64,000 nt of DNA from CBDFKF01 sp965248765 (GTDB taxonomy: Bacteria > Pseudomonadota > Alphaproteobacteria > VGEJ01). A model generated the notes under the pieces. The model did not search any database. It saw nothing but the letters and a program-made list of their open reading frames with translations, and was not told where the DNA came from. The stretch is from NCBI GenBank assembly GCA_965248765.1, contig CBDFKF010000004.1:1364001-1428000 (forward strand), written 5' to 3'. Made by a program: the position numbers and the translations under genes. Positions 39,821 to 49,443 of this stretch are shown here, in pieces (position 1 is the first letter of the stretch; every line of letters begins with the position of its first letter).

Positions 39821-42810
39821 CGCAGACTGCCGGCGGCCGGATTGAGGCCGTAGCGGCGCTCCAGGGTCGGCGCCAAACCCTCGCCGCGGCCGATATGGCG
39901 GGCCATGCCGCCCTCGATCCGCTCGATCATGATGTCGAGGGTGAGATCGCCGCCCGGCTCGCGCCGCACGTCGGCGGAAGCCCGGGCGCCGGGCGCGGTG
40001 TTACGCACGTTGACCGCGACATTGACCACGGGCCTGGCGTCCGGGACCGGGGCCAACGCTTGCATCTGCCCGGGCGTGAACACGCCCTCACCGCTACGGG
40101 TCACGATCGGCACTTCACCGCCAACGATGCCGCCGCGGTGGTAGCGAGTTGCGGTGTCGAACGCCCTTGGGTCGACCATGCGGGCCGGGAAGGCGTCGCG
40201 GCCGATCACGCCGCCGCCATGGGCGAACGCCGTGGGTCCCGAGGTTACCGGGAAGTCGCCGATCATCGGCGTGCCGGAGGACGTGGTTGCTGCCCCGCCG
40301 GCGATGCCGCCGCCGATGGCCCCGAAGATGCTCCCGAGGATGTTGTTGAGCGGGGCCGCCACCGCCATGCGGTAGGCGGCCCTCAAGGCCTCCTCGGCGA
40401 TGGTGTTGAACAGGTCCTTGGCCGAGAACTTACCGGTCATGGCCCATTCGACGAAGGCGTCCTCGCTCGCCTTGAGGGCGCGTGTGGTCGCCTGCTCGAA
40501 GGTCTTGGCGGCATCGGTGGCCTCGTCGAGATAATCGCGGATGGCGCGCCGCACGCCGTCCGACCATTCGCGGCTCGATTGCAGCATGCGGTCGTCGGCC
40601 TGTTCCGAGGCCCGGGCAAAGGTCTCCTTGTCGATCGCGCCGGCGTCGAGGAGTTCATTGAGCCGTTCGATCTCGTCGGCGTAAGCCTCCTCGGCCGTGC
40701 GCAACTGGTCGGTCAGCGCCTTGCCCTCGGCGCGCAGCTGGTTCTCCCTTTCCCTGGCTTTGTTCGTGTCCTTTATTTTCTCCTGTTCGTCATGGAGCGC
40801 GCCGGCCAATCGTTCGACTTCCTTGCGCTGCTCCGGGGTTGCCTCGGCCGACAACCTCCTGAGCGCCACATCGACAAAGCGTTGCCGCTCGGTCTTCCTG
40901 AGCGCCTCCAGCTCGAAGCCCAGACTCTCGGCAACGCGCTTATTGGCCTGGGCGCGCCGGTCGGCGATCTCATCCTCGCGCCGGGCGAGCTGGGTGAGCT
41001 TGTCGTCCTGCACCGCCGCCGCGCCGAAGCGCAGACGCTCGATCATTTCTGGATCGGCGCCGGCCTTGCCTAGATTCTTCAGCTCGTTGTCGAGTTTCCG
41101 GTACTCCTCGCGGATGCGATCGGCGCCCTGGTAGCGCAGCTGGAACAGTTGCTGGTTAAGGCTCTTTTGGATCTGCAACAGACGCCGCGCCCGCTCCTGG
41201 GCCGCCGCGATGTCCTCCGGGGACTCGGCCGGGTCGCCCTCGGAGGGGTCCTCGGTCTCGGCGGCAGCCCGCTTCTCGCGACGCTTGCGCTCTTGCTCCA
41301 GTTCCCACTCGAGCTTCGCCTTCCACTGCCGCCAGTTGGCGACGACCTCGTTCAACTCCTCGATCTTGCTCTCGCGGTCCGCGCCGACGAGCCGCGCCGG
41401 TATGTTCGCGAGGAAGTCCAGTGGGTCCTCGAAGAAGGCCGGCGGCGTAATGTCGGGCATGGCGTTGATTTCTCTCGCCAGCTCGACCATCTCCTCCCTG
41501 AGATCCTCCACCTGGCGTCGCGTGGCGCTGAGGCTGAGCCCCTCGAAGTTGAAGTCGCCTTCGGCGATGAGCTTGAGCTTCTCGTAGGCGTCTCCGGCCG
41601 CGCTGGCGAGATCGGACAGTTCCTTGACCGCGACGCTAACGCCAGGCGCCAGGTCCGCACCGATGGCCCGTGCGAGGGATTTGATGTTGTTCCACATCAC
41701 CTCGGTTTGATTGTTCAGGCTTGCGAACGCCCTTGCCGCTTCCTCGTTCAACGCGGTGGCGTTCCCGGTTTCGCGGTTGGCGATTTCGAGTGCCTGGGCA
41801 AGGAGATCGGCGCGATTCGCCAGCACCGGGATGGTCTTCAGCAGACGCTGGTCGGCCAAGCCCAGCGCCGCCATGGCATCGGCCACCGAGCCGCCGGCGT
41901 CACCGATCCGTTTCAGACCGTCGATGAACAACGCGAACGCAGCCATCGCATCCCTCTGGAACAGCTTCTCGATCTCTTCCGCGGTCCGGCCGGTGATCTG
42001 CGTAAGGATGGCCAGATGTTCGCCTCCGCTACGGATGGCGGCGTCGATCATGCGCAGGATGCGGCCGATGGACGTGCCCGCGACCTCCGACTTGACACCG
42101 ACGGCGGCCAGCGCCGCGGCCAAGGCCGAAGCTTGAGCGGAGCTCACCCCGAATACGGCGGCGCCGCGCGCGACCTCCGTGGCCATCTCGGCGATCTGGC
42201 TTTCCGTGGCGGCAAAGTTATTGCCGAGAGCGACGATTACCGATCCGAGCACGTCAACCTTGCCCAGCGCCTCGCCGGTGACATTGAGAATGCGGGCGAG
42301 CGCCATGGCCGCCTGGTCGCCACTGAGATCCGTCGCCGTCCCGAGCTTGGCGACGGTCTCGGTAAACTTCAGGATGTTGTCGGAACCTTTGACCCCGAGC
42401 TGGCCGGCGCTTTGGGCGATGGCGAGCAACTCGTCCGTGGCCACCGGCATGCGCTTGGAAAGCTCATCGATATCCTTGCCCAGGGCTTCGAGCTCGGCCC
42501 CCGACAGGTCCGCCGTCTTGCCGACGCCGATCAGCCCGGTCTCGAAATCCGCGTACAGCTTCACCATCTGCTGCAAGCCGCGGCCGACGGCGGCGGCGGC
42601 GATCACACCGCCCAACAGCCGCATGTGGCGGCGGAGAGCGGAGGCACGGTCGCTGAGCGTGCCGAGCCCGCGCGAGGCCTTGTCGGAGGCGCGGTCGATC
42701 TTCTTGATCGAGCGCTCGCCGCTGGCGCCCACAGACCTCAAATCGGCCTTGACCCGATTGCCGCCCTCGACGGCAAGGCGGACCGCGTAGGTATGTTTGG
42801 CCTTGGCCAT
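39817..42810 (-). CDS. Tail tape measure protein
   Basis: 997 residues, the longest virion gene. The N-terminal TP901-like core includes ELEALGKDIDELSKRMPVAT, LLAIAQSAGQLGVKGSDNIL and GVSSAQASALAAALAAVGVK. Long helices follow (ERARRLLQIQKSLNQQLFQL), with a hydrophobic glycine-rich segment near the C-terminus (LGSIFGAIGGGIAGGAA). Its length should set the tail length. It starts directly at the end of the T chaperone frame. Confidence 0.93.
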   Translation of the reverse strand: MAKAKHTYAVRLAVEGGNRVKADLRSVGASGERSIKKIDRASDKASRGLGTLSDRASALRRHMRLLGGVIAAAAVGRGLQQMVKLYADFETGLIGVGKTADLSGAELEALGKDIDELSKRMPVATDELLAIAQSAGQLGVKGSDNILKFTETVAKLGTATDLSGDQAAMALARILNVTGEALGKVDVLGSVIVALGNNFAATESQIAEMATEVARGAAVFGVSSAQASALAAALAAVGVKSEVAGTSIGRILRMIDAAIRSGGEHLAILTQITGRTAEEIEKLFQRDAMAAFALFIDGLKRIGDAGGSVADAMAALGLADQRLLKTIPVLANRADLLAQALEIANRETGNATALNEEAARAFASLNNQTEVMWNNIKSLARAIGADLAPGVSVAVKELSDLASAAGDAYEKLKLIAEGDFNFEGLSLSATRRQVEDLREEMVELAREINAMPDITPPAFFEDPLDFLANIPARLVGADRESKIEELNEVVANWRQWKAKLEWELEQERKRREKRAAAETEDPSEGDPAESPEDIAAAQERARRLLQIQKSLNQQLFQLRYQGADRIREEYRKLDNELKNLGKAGADPEMIERLRFGAAAVQDDKLTQLARREDEIADRRAQANKRVAESLGFELEALRKTERQRFVDVALRRLSAEATPEQRKEVERLAGALHDEQEKIKDTNKARERENQLRAEGKALTDQLRTAEEAYADEIERLNELLDAGAIDKETFARASEQADDRMLQSSREWSDGVRRAIRDYLDEATDAAKTFEQATTRALKASEDAFVEWAMTGKFSAKDLFNTIAEEALRAAYRMAVAAPLNNILGSIFGAIGGGIAGGAATTSSGTPMIGDFPVTSGPTAFAHGGGVIGRDAFPARMVDPRAFDTATRYHRGGIVGGEVPIVTRSGEGVFTPGQMQALAPVPDARPVVNVAVNVRNTAPGARASADVRREPGGDLTLDIMIERIEGGMARHIGRGEGLAPTLERRYGLNPAAGSLR

Positions 42811-43117
42811 CAGTCGCTATCCTTCTCGTTCATCGCCTCGATCAGCCCAGCCTCGGCCGCCTGCAACAGCTCTGAGATGACGCTCTCATCGAAGCCGCGC
42901 GCCCGGGCGATGCCGAGCGCCGCGGTCATGTCGATGCCCACGACCCGGCCCGATGCCACGATGCGGAGCTGCCCGAGCGATGCCGTCAGGACATCCCAGG
43001 CCTGGTGTTCCTCCAACGCGACCGGCGCGTGTTCGCGGTAGGGACAGGGCTCGCCGTTCAGGCCGAGGCCGCCTTCGGCGCAGGGCGCGTTTTCCGTTAC
43101 GCAGGTTTCGCAGTATC
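42810..43117 (-). CDS. Tail assembly chaperone T domain, expressed as GT by -1 frameshift
   Basis: The frame after the slippery site reads GYCETCVTENAPCAEG, NGEPCPYREH, EEHQAWDVLTASLGQLRI and ends NEKDSD. It has no good start of its own (only a TTG at 43016) but is open all the way up to the heptamer at 43118-43124 in the upstream gene, exactly the lambda G/GT arrangement. Four or more cysteines near the fusion point suggest a metal-binding knuckle. The GT product chaperones the tape measure during tail-tube growth. Confidence 0.75.
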
Positions 43118-43573
43118 CGGGCCCGCCGCCTGGCTGGAGGTGCCATCGGCAGAGGGCCCGAATGCGTTTTTTGCTGACGTCAGCAGCACCTGTCTGAGGG
43201 TGAACTCCTGAATGAACCGCTCGCCCACCGGGTAGAGGTCCATCAGCGCCGCGACGTTCTCGCGGCTCACCGGCGGATCGTCCTCGATGCCGGACCAGGC
43301 GGTGATGTGGCGGGCCGCGAGCGCGTGGATGAGGAGCGCCTGGTATTGCCCCTCGCGGGCGCCGTCGTCCGAGAGATCGGGCAGCCCGTCGAGGGCGAGC
43401 CCCGACTCCTTCCGTTCCCTCGCCTGCGCCTCCAGGCTCTCGAGACGCTTGCGCGCCTCGGCCTGCGCCGCCGCCATGGCGGCGGTGGTGAGCGGCGTCA
43501 CCGTGACGCTGACGCCGTAGGGCAGCGTCAGCTCGTAGGGTTCGGTTTCCCGTTCGAGTGAGATCATGCCCAA
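43097..43573 (-). CDS. Tail assembly chaperone G
   Basis: 158 residues from ATG 43573: LTLPYGVSVTVTPLTTAAMA, a basic/acidic helix (ARKRLESLEAQARERKE) and FTLRQVLLTSAKNAFGPS, stopping at TAA 43097. Place (after tail tube, before tape measure), size and the frameshift signal near its 3' end identify it as the G chaperone. Confidence 0.8.
   Translation of the reverse strand: MGMISLERETEPYELTLPYGVSVTVTPLTTAAMAAAQAEARKRLESLEAQARERKESGLALDGLPDLSDDGAREGQYQALLIHALAARHITAWSGIEDDPPVSRENVAALMDLYPVGERFIQEFTLRQVLLTSAKNAFGPSADGTSSQAAGPDTAKPA
43118..43124 (-). promoter_or_regulatory. Candidate programmed -1 ribosomal frameshift site (G GGC CCG)
   Basis: In the G frame the codons are GCG GGC CCG, giving an X XXY YYZ heptamer (GGGCCCG) like lambda's GGGAAAG. 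A -1 slip passes into the T frame, which stays open to 42810. The zero-frame stop follows within 7 codons. Confidence 0.72.
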
Positions 43574-43577
43574 CTCC

Positions 43578-44843
43578 TCATGAATAGTCGCTCCCGTCGA
43601 GATCGTTGATCAGCGTCGCGGTCAGCATGCGACCCTCGGTCTCGTTGCGCGCACCCTGGAAGTCGAAGCGAGCCGAGACCCCGCCCGGCCCCTCGACCGT
43701 GAGCGCGGGCTTCGGCAGATAGACCTCGTGGGCCTCGAAGGCGATCTTGAGGCCGCTATCGATCGCATAGGCGAATTCCAGATCGACCGGGGCGCCGTCG
43801 GAGGCCAGATCGATCAGCGTGGTGTCGGCGAAGCGGACCTCGATGGAACCGGTGAGTGCGGCGACGGTGGGATCGGCGCCATCGATGAGACCGTCGGAGC
43901 GGATGGTCTCGATCTTCTCGAGGTTGTTGGCATAGGTGAGCGAGCCGGCGGTGAGGTTGGCAACCGCCGTGCCGCCCCGGCTGATCGAGCCCTGGAACTG
44001 GCTGATGCGGCGGAAGTCGAGCTTGGTGGGCGTGCCGCCCTGGCTGGCCGCGAACCGCTCTTCTCCTCGCGCGACGCACTGGATGGTGGCGGCGGCCGCG
44101 CCCGAGCGCGCGAACTCGAGCGCGATGGAATCGAACACGACCCCGGTATGCCGGAAGTAAGCCGGCACCTGGGAATGGCCCACCTCGATGGTGTAGCTCG
44201 GCAGAACGTCACTCCCGGAGGCGAATACGTGGGAATCCCCGCCGCCGGTGAGCGTTGGGCCGCTGACCATGGCCGCCGACGCCGCGAGGGCGAAGGCGTT
44301 GCCCGTGGCGCCCGCCGTATCATGGGCAACCAGAAGCCGCTGGGTACCGGCCGGGCGGCTATAGGTGGCGTCGGAGACGTTGGAGTCCGCGGAAGCATTC
44401 AAGTCGGTGACCAGCCGGTCGATGGTCTGGGTCGCCGTCGCCTGGATCTGCGTCTCATCGCCGGAGGCTGCTCCGGTGACGAACGTCCAGACCGTGCCGC
44501 CCAGGGTGACGGTGTCCTGATCGGACGGATTGATCGCGAAGTCGATGTATCCGCTGGCCGCGACCGTGCTTGAGGCGGGATCGCCGAACAGTCCGGTCAG
44601 CCAGAGGCCTATATAACGCGGATCGACAGGGACGACGATCTCGCCCTCGTCCATGATCGCGTCCTGCAGCGGCGCATAGGGATCGCGCCCCTGGCCCAGC
44701 ACCGGATCGTCGATCAGCCCCTGCTCGGAGCCCAGCGTGCAGCGGTTGAAGGGAATGCGGATGTAATCGCCGGCCGCCGCCTGCCCGTAGGCGAGTTCGC
44801 GTTTGAGCAGCAGCGTGGCGCTCGAACCATAGGCTCGGGCCAT
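43578..44843 (-). CDS. Major tail tube protein
   Basis: 421 residues: conserved N-terminus MARAYGSSATLLLKRELAYG, middle IVVPVDPRYIGLWLTGLFGD and C-terminal IDSGLKIAFEAHEVYLPKPA. An extra 110-residue Ile/Thr-rich segment (TQIQATATQTIDRLVTDLNA) sits in the first half and is likely a surface insertion. It assembles hexamer rings of the tail tube. Confidence 0.85.
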   Translation of the reverse strand: MARAYGSSATLLLKRELAYGQAAAGDYIRIPFNRCTLGSEQGLIDDPVLGQGRDPYAPLQDAIMDEGEIVVPVDPRYIGLWLTGLFGDPASSTVAASGYIDFAINPSDQDTVTLGGTVWTFVTGAASGDETQIQATATQTIDRLVTDLNASADSNVSDATYSRPAGTQRLLVAHDTAGATGNAFALAASAAMVSGPTLTGGGDSHVFASGSDVLPSYTIEVGHSQVPAYFRHTGVVFDSIALEFARSGAAAATIQCVARGEERFAASQGGTPTKLDFRRISQFQGSISRGGTAVANLTAGSLTYANNLEKIETIRSDGLIDGADPTVAALTGSIEVRFADTTLIDLASDGAPVDLEFAYAIDSGLKIAFEAHEVYLPKPALTVEGPGGVSARFDFQGARNETEGRMLTATLINDLDGSDYS

Positions 44844-44880
44844 GATGGTCTCTCCTTCGTGTCTGGTGGTGGCGGGGAAT

Positions 44881-45315
44881 TCAGCCGAGCGGCGTTGCGC
44901 TCTCGTACTCGATGACGCACTCGACGATGCCGGTCTTGATGGCGGGGGCGCCGATCACCGCCTCGGTGTCGATCCCGGGCCGGGCAGTGGTCATGCCGAA
45001 GGCAAGGCCGCCCAGGGTGGGATCGGCATCCAGCACCGCACCGATGTTCCGGACCAGGGCGTCGAAGGCCGCGTCCCTGGCCGCCGCCTCGCCGGTTTCG
45101 ACATAGACCTCGATCTCGACCGCGTGGCTGTAATAGACGTTGCCCACACCGCCGAGCGCCTGCTCCGGTTCGCCCGGATCGCCGTCGCGCAGCACGATCA
45201 GCCCGCCCTTCGGAATACGTTCGGGCGCCGCGGTGTTGCGCTCGACCCTGGCCCTCGGCACCGCGCGCAGCCGGGCCGTCAAGGCAGTCAGGACTTGTTC
45301 GGTCTTGCTCGCCAT
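44881..45315 (-). CDS. Tail terminator-like protein
   Basis: 144 residues: TEQVLTALTARLRAVPRARV, GGLIVLRDGDPG and HAVEIEVYVETGEAAARDAA, ending IVECVIEYESATPLG. The alpha/beta pattern of the gpU-type terminator and its place between connector and tail tube genes support the call. It would cap the tail at the head-proximal end. Confidence 0.75.
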   Translation of the reverse strand: MASKTEQVLTALTARLRAVPRARVERNTAAPERIPKGGLIVLRDGDPGEPEQALGGVGNVYYSHAVEIEVYVETGEAAARDAAFDALVRNIGAVLDADPTLGGLAFGMTTARPGIDTEAVIGAPAIKTGIVECVIEYESATPLG

Positions 45316-45319
45316 GGCG

Positions 45320-45988
45320 TCACCGTCGTGCCGTTGCCCGTACCTGCCGGCCGATCAATCTCGGCAGCCTGCGCGCCCAGCTCTCCGCCGCGCGGGCGAC
45401 ATTGAGCCGCTTCTTCAGCTTCACCCGCGGCACCAGCACGAACATCGCGACCGTGGCGATGCCCTGCTTGTAACCGCCCGATTTGGTGCGCCCACCGCCC
45501 TTGGCCTGCCGGCCGACCCGGCCGCTCTGGGCGCTCACCCGCACGCCGTCGACCACCAGCAGCGCCGAGCGGCCCGACCGGCGGACCATGCGAAGCGGCC
45601 CGTGGCGGGCGGTCGGGAAGGTGGCCGGCGTGATGCGCTTGCCGTTCGTTCCCCGCTTCGGCGCCGCCGGCGTCGGAATGGCGAGCCAGTTGCCGCCCTT
45701 GCCCTTGATCACCACACCTTCGTCGAAGGCGCGAACGATCTGCGCCGCCTTGGACCAGACCAGGCTTGCGGCGTTGTAACCCCGGTTGACATAGGTCTTG
45801 CCGCGCCAGGTGCGTGACAGCCGCGCCCCGAGGCCGGCGGCGATGACCTGCTTGCGCAACGATCCCTTGAGCCCGTCGCCCGCGGCCTTGACGCCGTCCG
45901 GCACCGCGCGCTCGATACGGCGGAGTTCCGCCTGCATGTCGGCCTTGAGCGAGCCGACCATGGTGGCGGTGAGCTTCATGCCGGACAA
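45320..45988 (-). CDS. DUF6441 family protein (head-tail region)
   Basis: 222 very basic residues with AGLGARLSRTWRGKTYVNRG, VWSKAAQIVRAFDEGVVIKG and a C-terminal ARAAESWARRLPRLIGRQV. The family is found between connector and terminator genes in alphaproteobacterial siphophages. It may be a minor tail or tail-completion protein (gpZ-like position); the function is not established. Confidence 0.75.
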   Translation of the reverse strand: MSGMKLTATMVGSLKADMQAELRRIERAVPDGVKAAGDGLKGSLRKQVIAAGLGARLSRTWRGKTYVNRGYNAASLVWSKAAQIVRAFDEGVVIKGKGGNWLAIPTPAAPKRGTNGKRITPATFPTARHGPLRMVRRSGRSALLVVDGVRVSAQSGRVGRQAKGGGRTKSGGYKQGIATVAMFVLVPRVKLKKRLNVARAAESWARRLPRLIGRQVRATARR

Positions 45989-46311
45989 GCCCCCGCCGGG
46001 TAGGCCTCGAGCGTCCAGACCAGGCGCTCGGTATCGCCGACCGGCTCGCCCTGGACGAGATAGTCCTCGCCGTCGACGCTCAGCCGGTCGCCGGCACGCG
46101 GCTCGGCGATCTCCGAGACGCGCACGTCCAGCAGCGCGGTGCCGGCATGGATGCGGGTCTCGCCGAGGCCGACGATCTCATCGGGCCGCTTGGCGATCAC
46201 CCGGACCGTGACGGGCTCGCCGCCGTCGGCCGTATAGACCGCGTCGCGGCCGAGATGCCGGAAGCAGTCGTCCACCGCGGTGGCGATCGCGATGGCGAAG
46301 GGGCCTTCCAC
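45976..46311 (-). CDS. Head-tail joining protein (gpFII-like)
   Basis: 111 residues: FAIAIATAVDDCFRHLGRDA, PDEIVGLGETRIHAGTALLD and DRLSVDGEDYLVQGEPVGD. The small beta-barrel pattern and position right after the capsid gene fit FII-type connectors completing the head. It overlaps the next gene by 13 bases. Confidence 0.72.
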   Translation of the reverse strand: MEGPFAIAIATAVDDCFRHLGRDAVYTADGGEPVTVRVIAKRPDEIVGLGETRIHAGTALLDVRVSEIAEPRAGDRLSVDGEDYLVQGEPVGDTERLVWTLEAYPAGACPA

Positions 46312-46312
46312 C

Positions 46313-47323
46313 TCACTCGGCCGTCAGCTTCACCAGCACGCCCGGGCGGTGGCACATCGGCAGCGGGTTGGACTGGGTGTGCAGATCGGTGCCGCGCTCG
46401 AACTTGCGCGGCTCCTGCTTGGCGTAGAGCTGCTGACCCAGGGTATTGGCGGTTTCGTTGAAGTCGGCCGGCGCGAAGTAGGATGCGAAGGTCTCGACGG
46501 TGCCGAGCGGGAAGGCGTGGCCCTCGTTCTCGGCGATGAACCGGCGCACCACGCCGTCCGGGTCGGTGGCCTGGCCGCGGTACTCCTCGAAGGTGATGCC
46601 GCCGAAGGTGAAGCCCGCGCGCAAATCGTCGCGCAGCGCCGCGCCCTCCATCCAGCGCTCGTAGGCCTTCTCGACCTTGGCGTGGCCGGTCAGCGCATCG
46701 AAGAACTCGGGACTGACGAGCGCATGGACCCGGGTCATGAACTCGCCGCGCAGATTGTCCTCGATATGGCGCAGCACCGAGATGCAGCGGTTCTTGACAT
46801 TGGTGTTGGCGTTGCCGAGGCCGAAGGCGACGGCCTTCGCCTCGATGCCGAACTCGGCATAGAGGTCGTAAAGGGCCGAGCCGTCGGCATCGAGGATCAC
46901 CCCCTTGAGCGCCCCCATGCGCAGATGCTCCAAGGTGATCGCATGCTTGTTGCGCATCGATTGGAGGTGATCGGCCATGACGTCGGCCAGCGCCTGGGAT
47001 TCGTTCTCCGAGCCGAAGGCGCGAATACCCTGGACTTCCTCGGGCAGCACCACGTCGTCGTGCGGGATATGCGGGATGTTGAAGCTGCGGAGCTTGCGTT
47101 TGCCGCGCTCGCCGACGGTGCCGGGCGAGCCGATCGGCAGGGTCGGCAGCAGGTTCAGAACCCCGTTCTTCTCCTCGACGGCGATCTGGCGGAAGCGCAC
47201 CGGCCGGGGCGGCATCAGCATCATGCGTTCGAGCCGTCCATAGCTGTTGGGCAGGATGTTGATGGCCGCGGTCAGCGCCGTCACGTGGAAGGCGGGGGTA
47301 TCGAAGGGATTGTTCATGGGCAT
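46313..47323 (-). CDS. Major capsid protein (lambda gpE family)
   Basis: 336 residues with the gpE family pattern: INILPNSYGRLERMMLMPPR, RQIAVEEKNGVLNLLPTLP, IPHIPHDDVVLPEEVQGIR, ALKGVILDADG and a C-terminal DLHTQSNPLPMCHRPGVLVK. HK97-fold shell subunit. Located after decoration protein and protease-scaffold genes as in lambda. Confidence 0.93.
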   Translation of the reverse strand: MPMNNPFDTPAFHVTALTAAINILPNSYGRLERMMLMPPRPVRFRQIAVEEKNGVLNLLPTLPIGSPGTVGERGKRKLRSFNIPHIPHDDVVLPEEVQGIRAFGSENESQALADVMADHLQSMRNKHAITLEHLRMGALKGVILDADGSALYDLYAEFGIEAKAVAFGLGNANTNVKNRCISVLRHIEDNLRGEFMTRVHALVSPEFFDALTGHAKVEKAYERWMEGAALRDDLRAGFTFGGITFEEYRGQATDPDGVVRRFIAENEGHAFPLGTVETFASYFAPADFNETANTLGQQLYAKQEPRKFERGTDLHTQSNPLPMCHRPGVLVKLTAE

Positions 47324-47394
47324 GGAAAAGCTCCTCCGGCGCCGGCAAAACCGGGCCGATCAGTCAGAGTTGCGATTGGGGTGGAGAGTGGGGC

Positions 47395-48063
47395 TCAGGC
47401 GGCCTTGCGGACGAGGATGCCGCGGGCCTCGAGGTCGGCGATCGCGGCCGCCTTGGCGGCCTCGTTGATGCCGTCGGGCCAGACGATCGCCCGGTCGGCG
47501 AGGACGGCGTCGCGCAGGATCGCCGTGACTTCCGTGTCGGTTCCGTCCGGCGCGGTCACGTCGAAGGCAACGATGCCGATGGCCTCGGCGGTGCCGTCGA
47601 CGGCCGCCGCATCGAGCGCGACCGCCTTGCCGTCGCCCGATACCTCGATCGCGAACGTATCGCCCGCGACGAAGTCGGCGGCGCCGTCGGCGACGGTGAG
47701 GTTGAGATGATCGCCCTCATAGGCGGTGCCGACCGTGAGGTCGGGAAGCACGTAGCCCTTCGGGCTCAGCACCTGGAAGGTGCCGGCCGCACCCGCCGTG
47801 ATGCAGGCGAGCCGGTAGATGCCGGCTTCGGCCTTAGCCCCGAGCGCCGGATCGGCGAGCGTGGCCTCACCGTCGCCGGTGTTGCCGTCACCGGCGGTCA
47901 CCGTGACCTCGGAGCGGCTTCGCGCGGCGATGACCGCGCCGGCCATAAGGATGCGCTCGGCGCCGCTTCCCGCAAGAACCGTTACCGTGTCGCGGCTGTA
48001 GAGGTTCGGCGCCTCGTATTTGAGGACATCGCCGAGGTAAGTGGACTCAGAGTAAGCGTTCAT
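47395..48063 (-). CDS. Head decoration protein (gpD-like)
   Basis: 222 residues, longer than lambda gpD (110). N-terminus YLGDVLKYEAPNLYSRDTVT, then a beta-rich body and EAIGIVAFDVTAPDGTDTEV with DAVLADRAIVWPDGI, typical of the gpD family. It contains an inserted internal domain. It trimerises on the capsid surface to stabilise it. Confidence 0.85.
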   Translation of the reverse strand: MNAYSESTYLGDVLKYEAPNLYSRDTVTVLAGSGAERILMAGAVIAARSRSEVTVTAGDGNTGDGEATLADPALGAKAEAGIYRLACITAGAAGTFQVLSPKGYVLPDLTVGTAYEGDHLNLTVADGAADFVAGDTFAIEVSGDGKAVALDAAAVDGTAEAIGIVAFDVTAPDGTDTEVTAILRDAVLADRAIVWPDGINEAAKAAAIADLEARGILVRKAA

Positions 48064-48066
48064 GGA

Positions 48067-49443
48067 TCAGACCTCCTTTGCTGCGGCAGCCCGGGCGGTC
48101 GCCGCCCGCACCACCGGATTGTCGTCAAGACTGGCGGGAGCGCCGGTCCCTGTGCCGGGGAGCACATGGTTGTGCACCTCGGCGTCCGCGCCCGCCTTCA
48201 AGTTCAGTAGTTCCCGGCGCACGGCGTCGGCCGAGAGCCCCTTGGCGAGCATGTCGGCGGTGCGTTCGGGCATGCCGGCCAGCGTGCAGAGCTCGGCGAT
48301 GAGCCCGGCCTCGGCCGCACCCTCGCCGCGCGCTTCGGCCCGGACCGCATCGAGGTCGACCACCTCGGCGGTCGTCGGCTCGGGCTTCGCCGCGACCTCG
48401 GGAGTGGGCGGCGTTTCGGCTAACTCCAGTTGCGGCGGCGCCGTGCCGTCGGCATTTGTGGTTTCGATGACGGTATCGTCGTTCATGACGTGCTCCTTTC
48501 GGTTGCTTGGCTGGTGGGATGCCGGGCCCGGCAGAACGGCCGGCGCGGCGATGATCGATCGCGGTGCGGCGAGGTTGGCGGCGAGCGCCGCCAGAGCGTC
48601 GCGCAGGGTGCCGACCTCATCGGCGAGCCCGGCGCGGACGGCGTCTTCGCCGAAGAAGAGCCGGGCCTCGGTGGCGCGAACGGCCTCGGCAGTCAGGCCG
48701 CGGTTGCGGGCCACGGTGTCGACGAAGAGCGCGTAGACGCGGTCGACCTCGACCTGCAGCGTCCGGCGCGCACCGTCCTTCAGGGTCTCGTGCGGGTTGA
48801 AATCGTTCTTTCGGACGCCGGCATAGACGGTGGTGGTCCGGAACCCTTCCATGGCGTCGCGCGCGGAGCGGTCGACATGGACGGCGACGACGCCGATCGA
48901 GCCCAAGCCTCCGGTGCGCGGCACGAACAGTCGCTCGGCGGCGCTGGCGATCGCATAGGCGCCGGAAAACGCCTCCTCGTCGGCGACCGCCCAGACCGGC
49001 TTGAGGCTGCGCGCCTCGTGGACGAGGTCGGAAAGATCGAACACACCGGCGGCCTCACCGCCCGGGCTGTCGATGTCGAGCAGGATGGCGCGCACCGCCG
49101 GGTCGGTCGCGGCGTCCATGATCCGGTCCTCGAGATGACCGTAGGAGGTCAGGCCCGAGGCCGCCTCGATGGCGCCGGCCCGCTTGACGAGCGTGCCGAA
49201 CACCGGGATGACGGCGATGCCCTCGGGCGTCACCAGGTAGGCACCGTGGCGGCGGCCGGCACCGTCCATGACGGCGGGCGCCGGCAGGCTTTCGCGATTG
49301 GGAATCATCCCCAACATGCCGGAGGCAGGAGCCTCGATACCGATGCGCGGACCGATCACGGCGAGGATCGCCTCGAGCTTCGCCTGGCCGATCACCAGCG
49401 GCGTGTCCAGCACCCGGCTCGCGATATGGGGCAGCATGGTCAT
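48067..49443 (-). CDS. S49-family head maturation protease with scaffold-like tail (gpC-like)
   Basis: 458 residues. Residues 60-290 are an SppA/S49 domain: ILLDIDSPGGEAAGVFDLSD, the nucleophile Ser in DEEAFSGAYAIASAAERLFV and GGLGSIGVVAVHVDRS. After an internal Met (NDDTVIETTNADG) comes an acidic/Pro-rich stretch and AGMPERTADMLAKGLSADAV, resembling the nested Nu3 scaffold of lambda. An internal translation start at about 48485 could yield the scaffold alone. Confidence 0.9.
   Translation of the reverse strand: MTMLPHIASRVLDTPLVIGQAKLEAILAVIGPRIGIEAPASGMLGMIPNRESLPAPAVMDGAGRRHGAYLVTPEGIAVIPVFGTLVKRAGAIEAASGLTSYGHLEDRIMDAATDPAVRAILLDIDSPGGEAAGVFDLSDLVHEARSLKPVWAVADEEAFSGAYAIASAAERLFVPRTGGLGSIGVVAVHVDRSARDAMEGFRTTTVYAGVRKNDFNPHETLKDGARRTLQVEVDRVYALFVDTVARNRGLTAEAVRATEARLFFGEDAVRAGLADEVGTLRDALAALAANLAAPRSIIAAPAVLPGPASHQPSNRKEHVMNDDTVIETTNADGTAPPQLELAETPPTPEVAAKPEPTTAEVVDLDAVRAEARGEGAAEAGLIAELCTLAGMPERTADMLAKGLSADAVRRELLNLKAGADAEVHNHVLPGTGTGAPASLDDNPVVRAATARAAAAKEV

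Noticed and set aside
41149..43041. 630-codon plus-strand frame opposite the tape measure gene
   Set aside because: Shadow of a long helical protein in high-GC DNA. The minus frame has clear tape-measure signatures.
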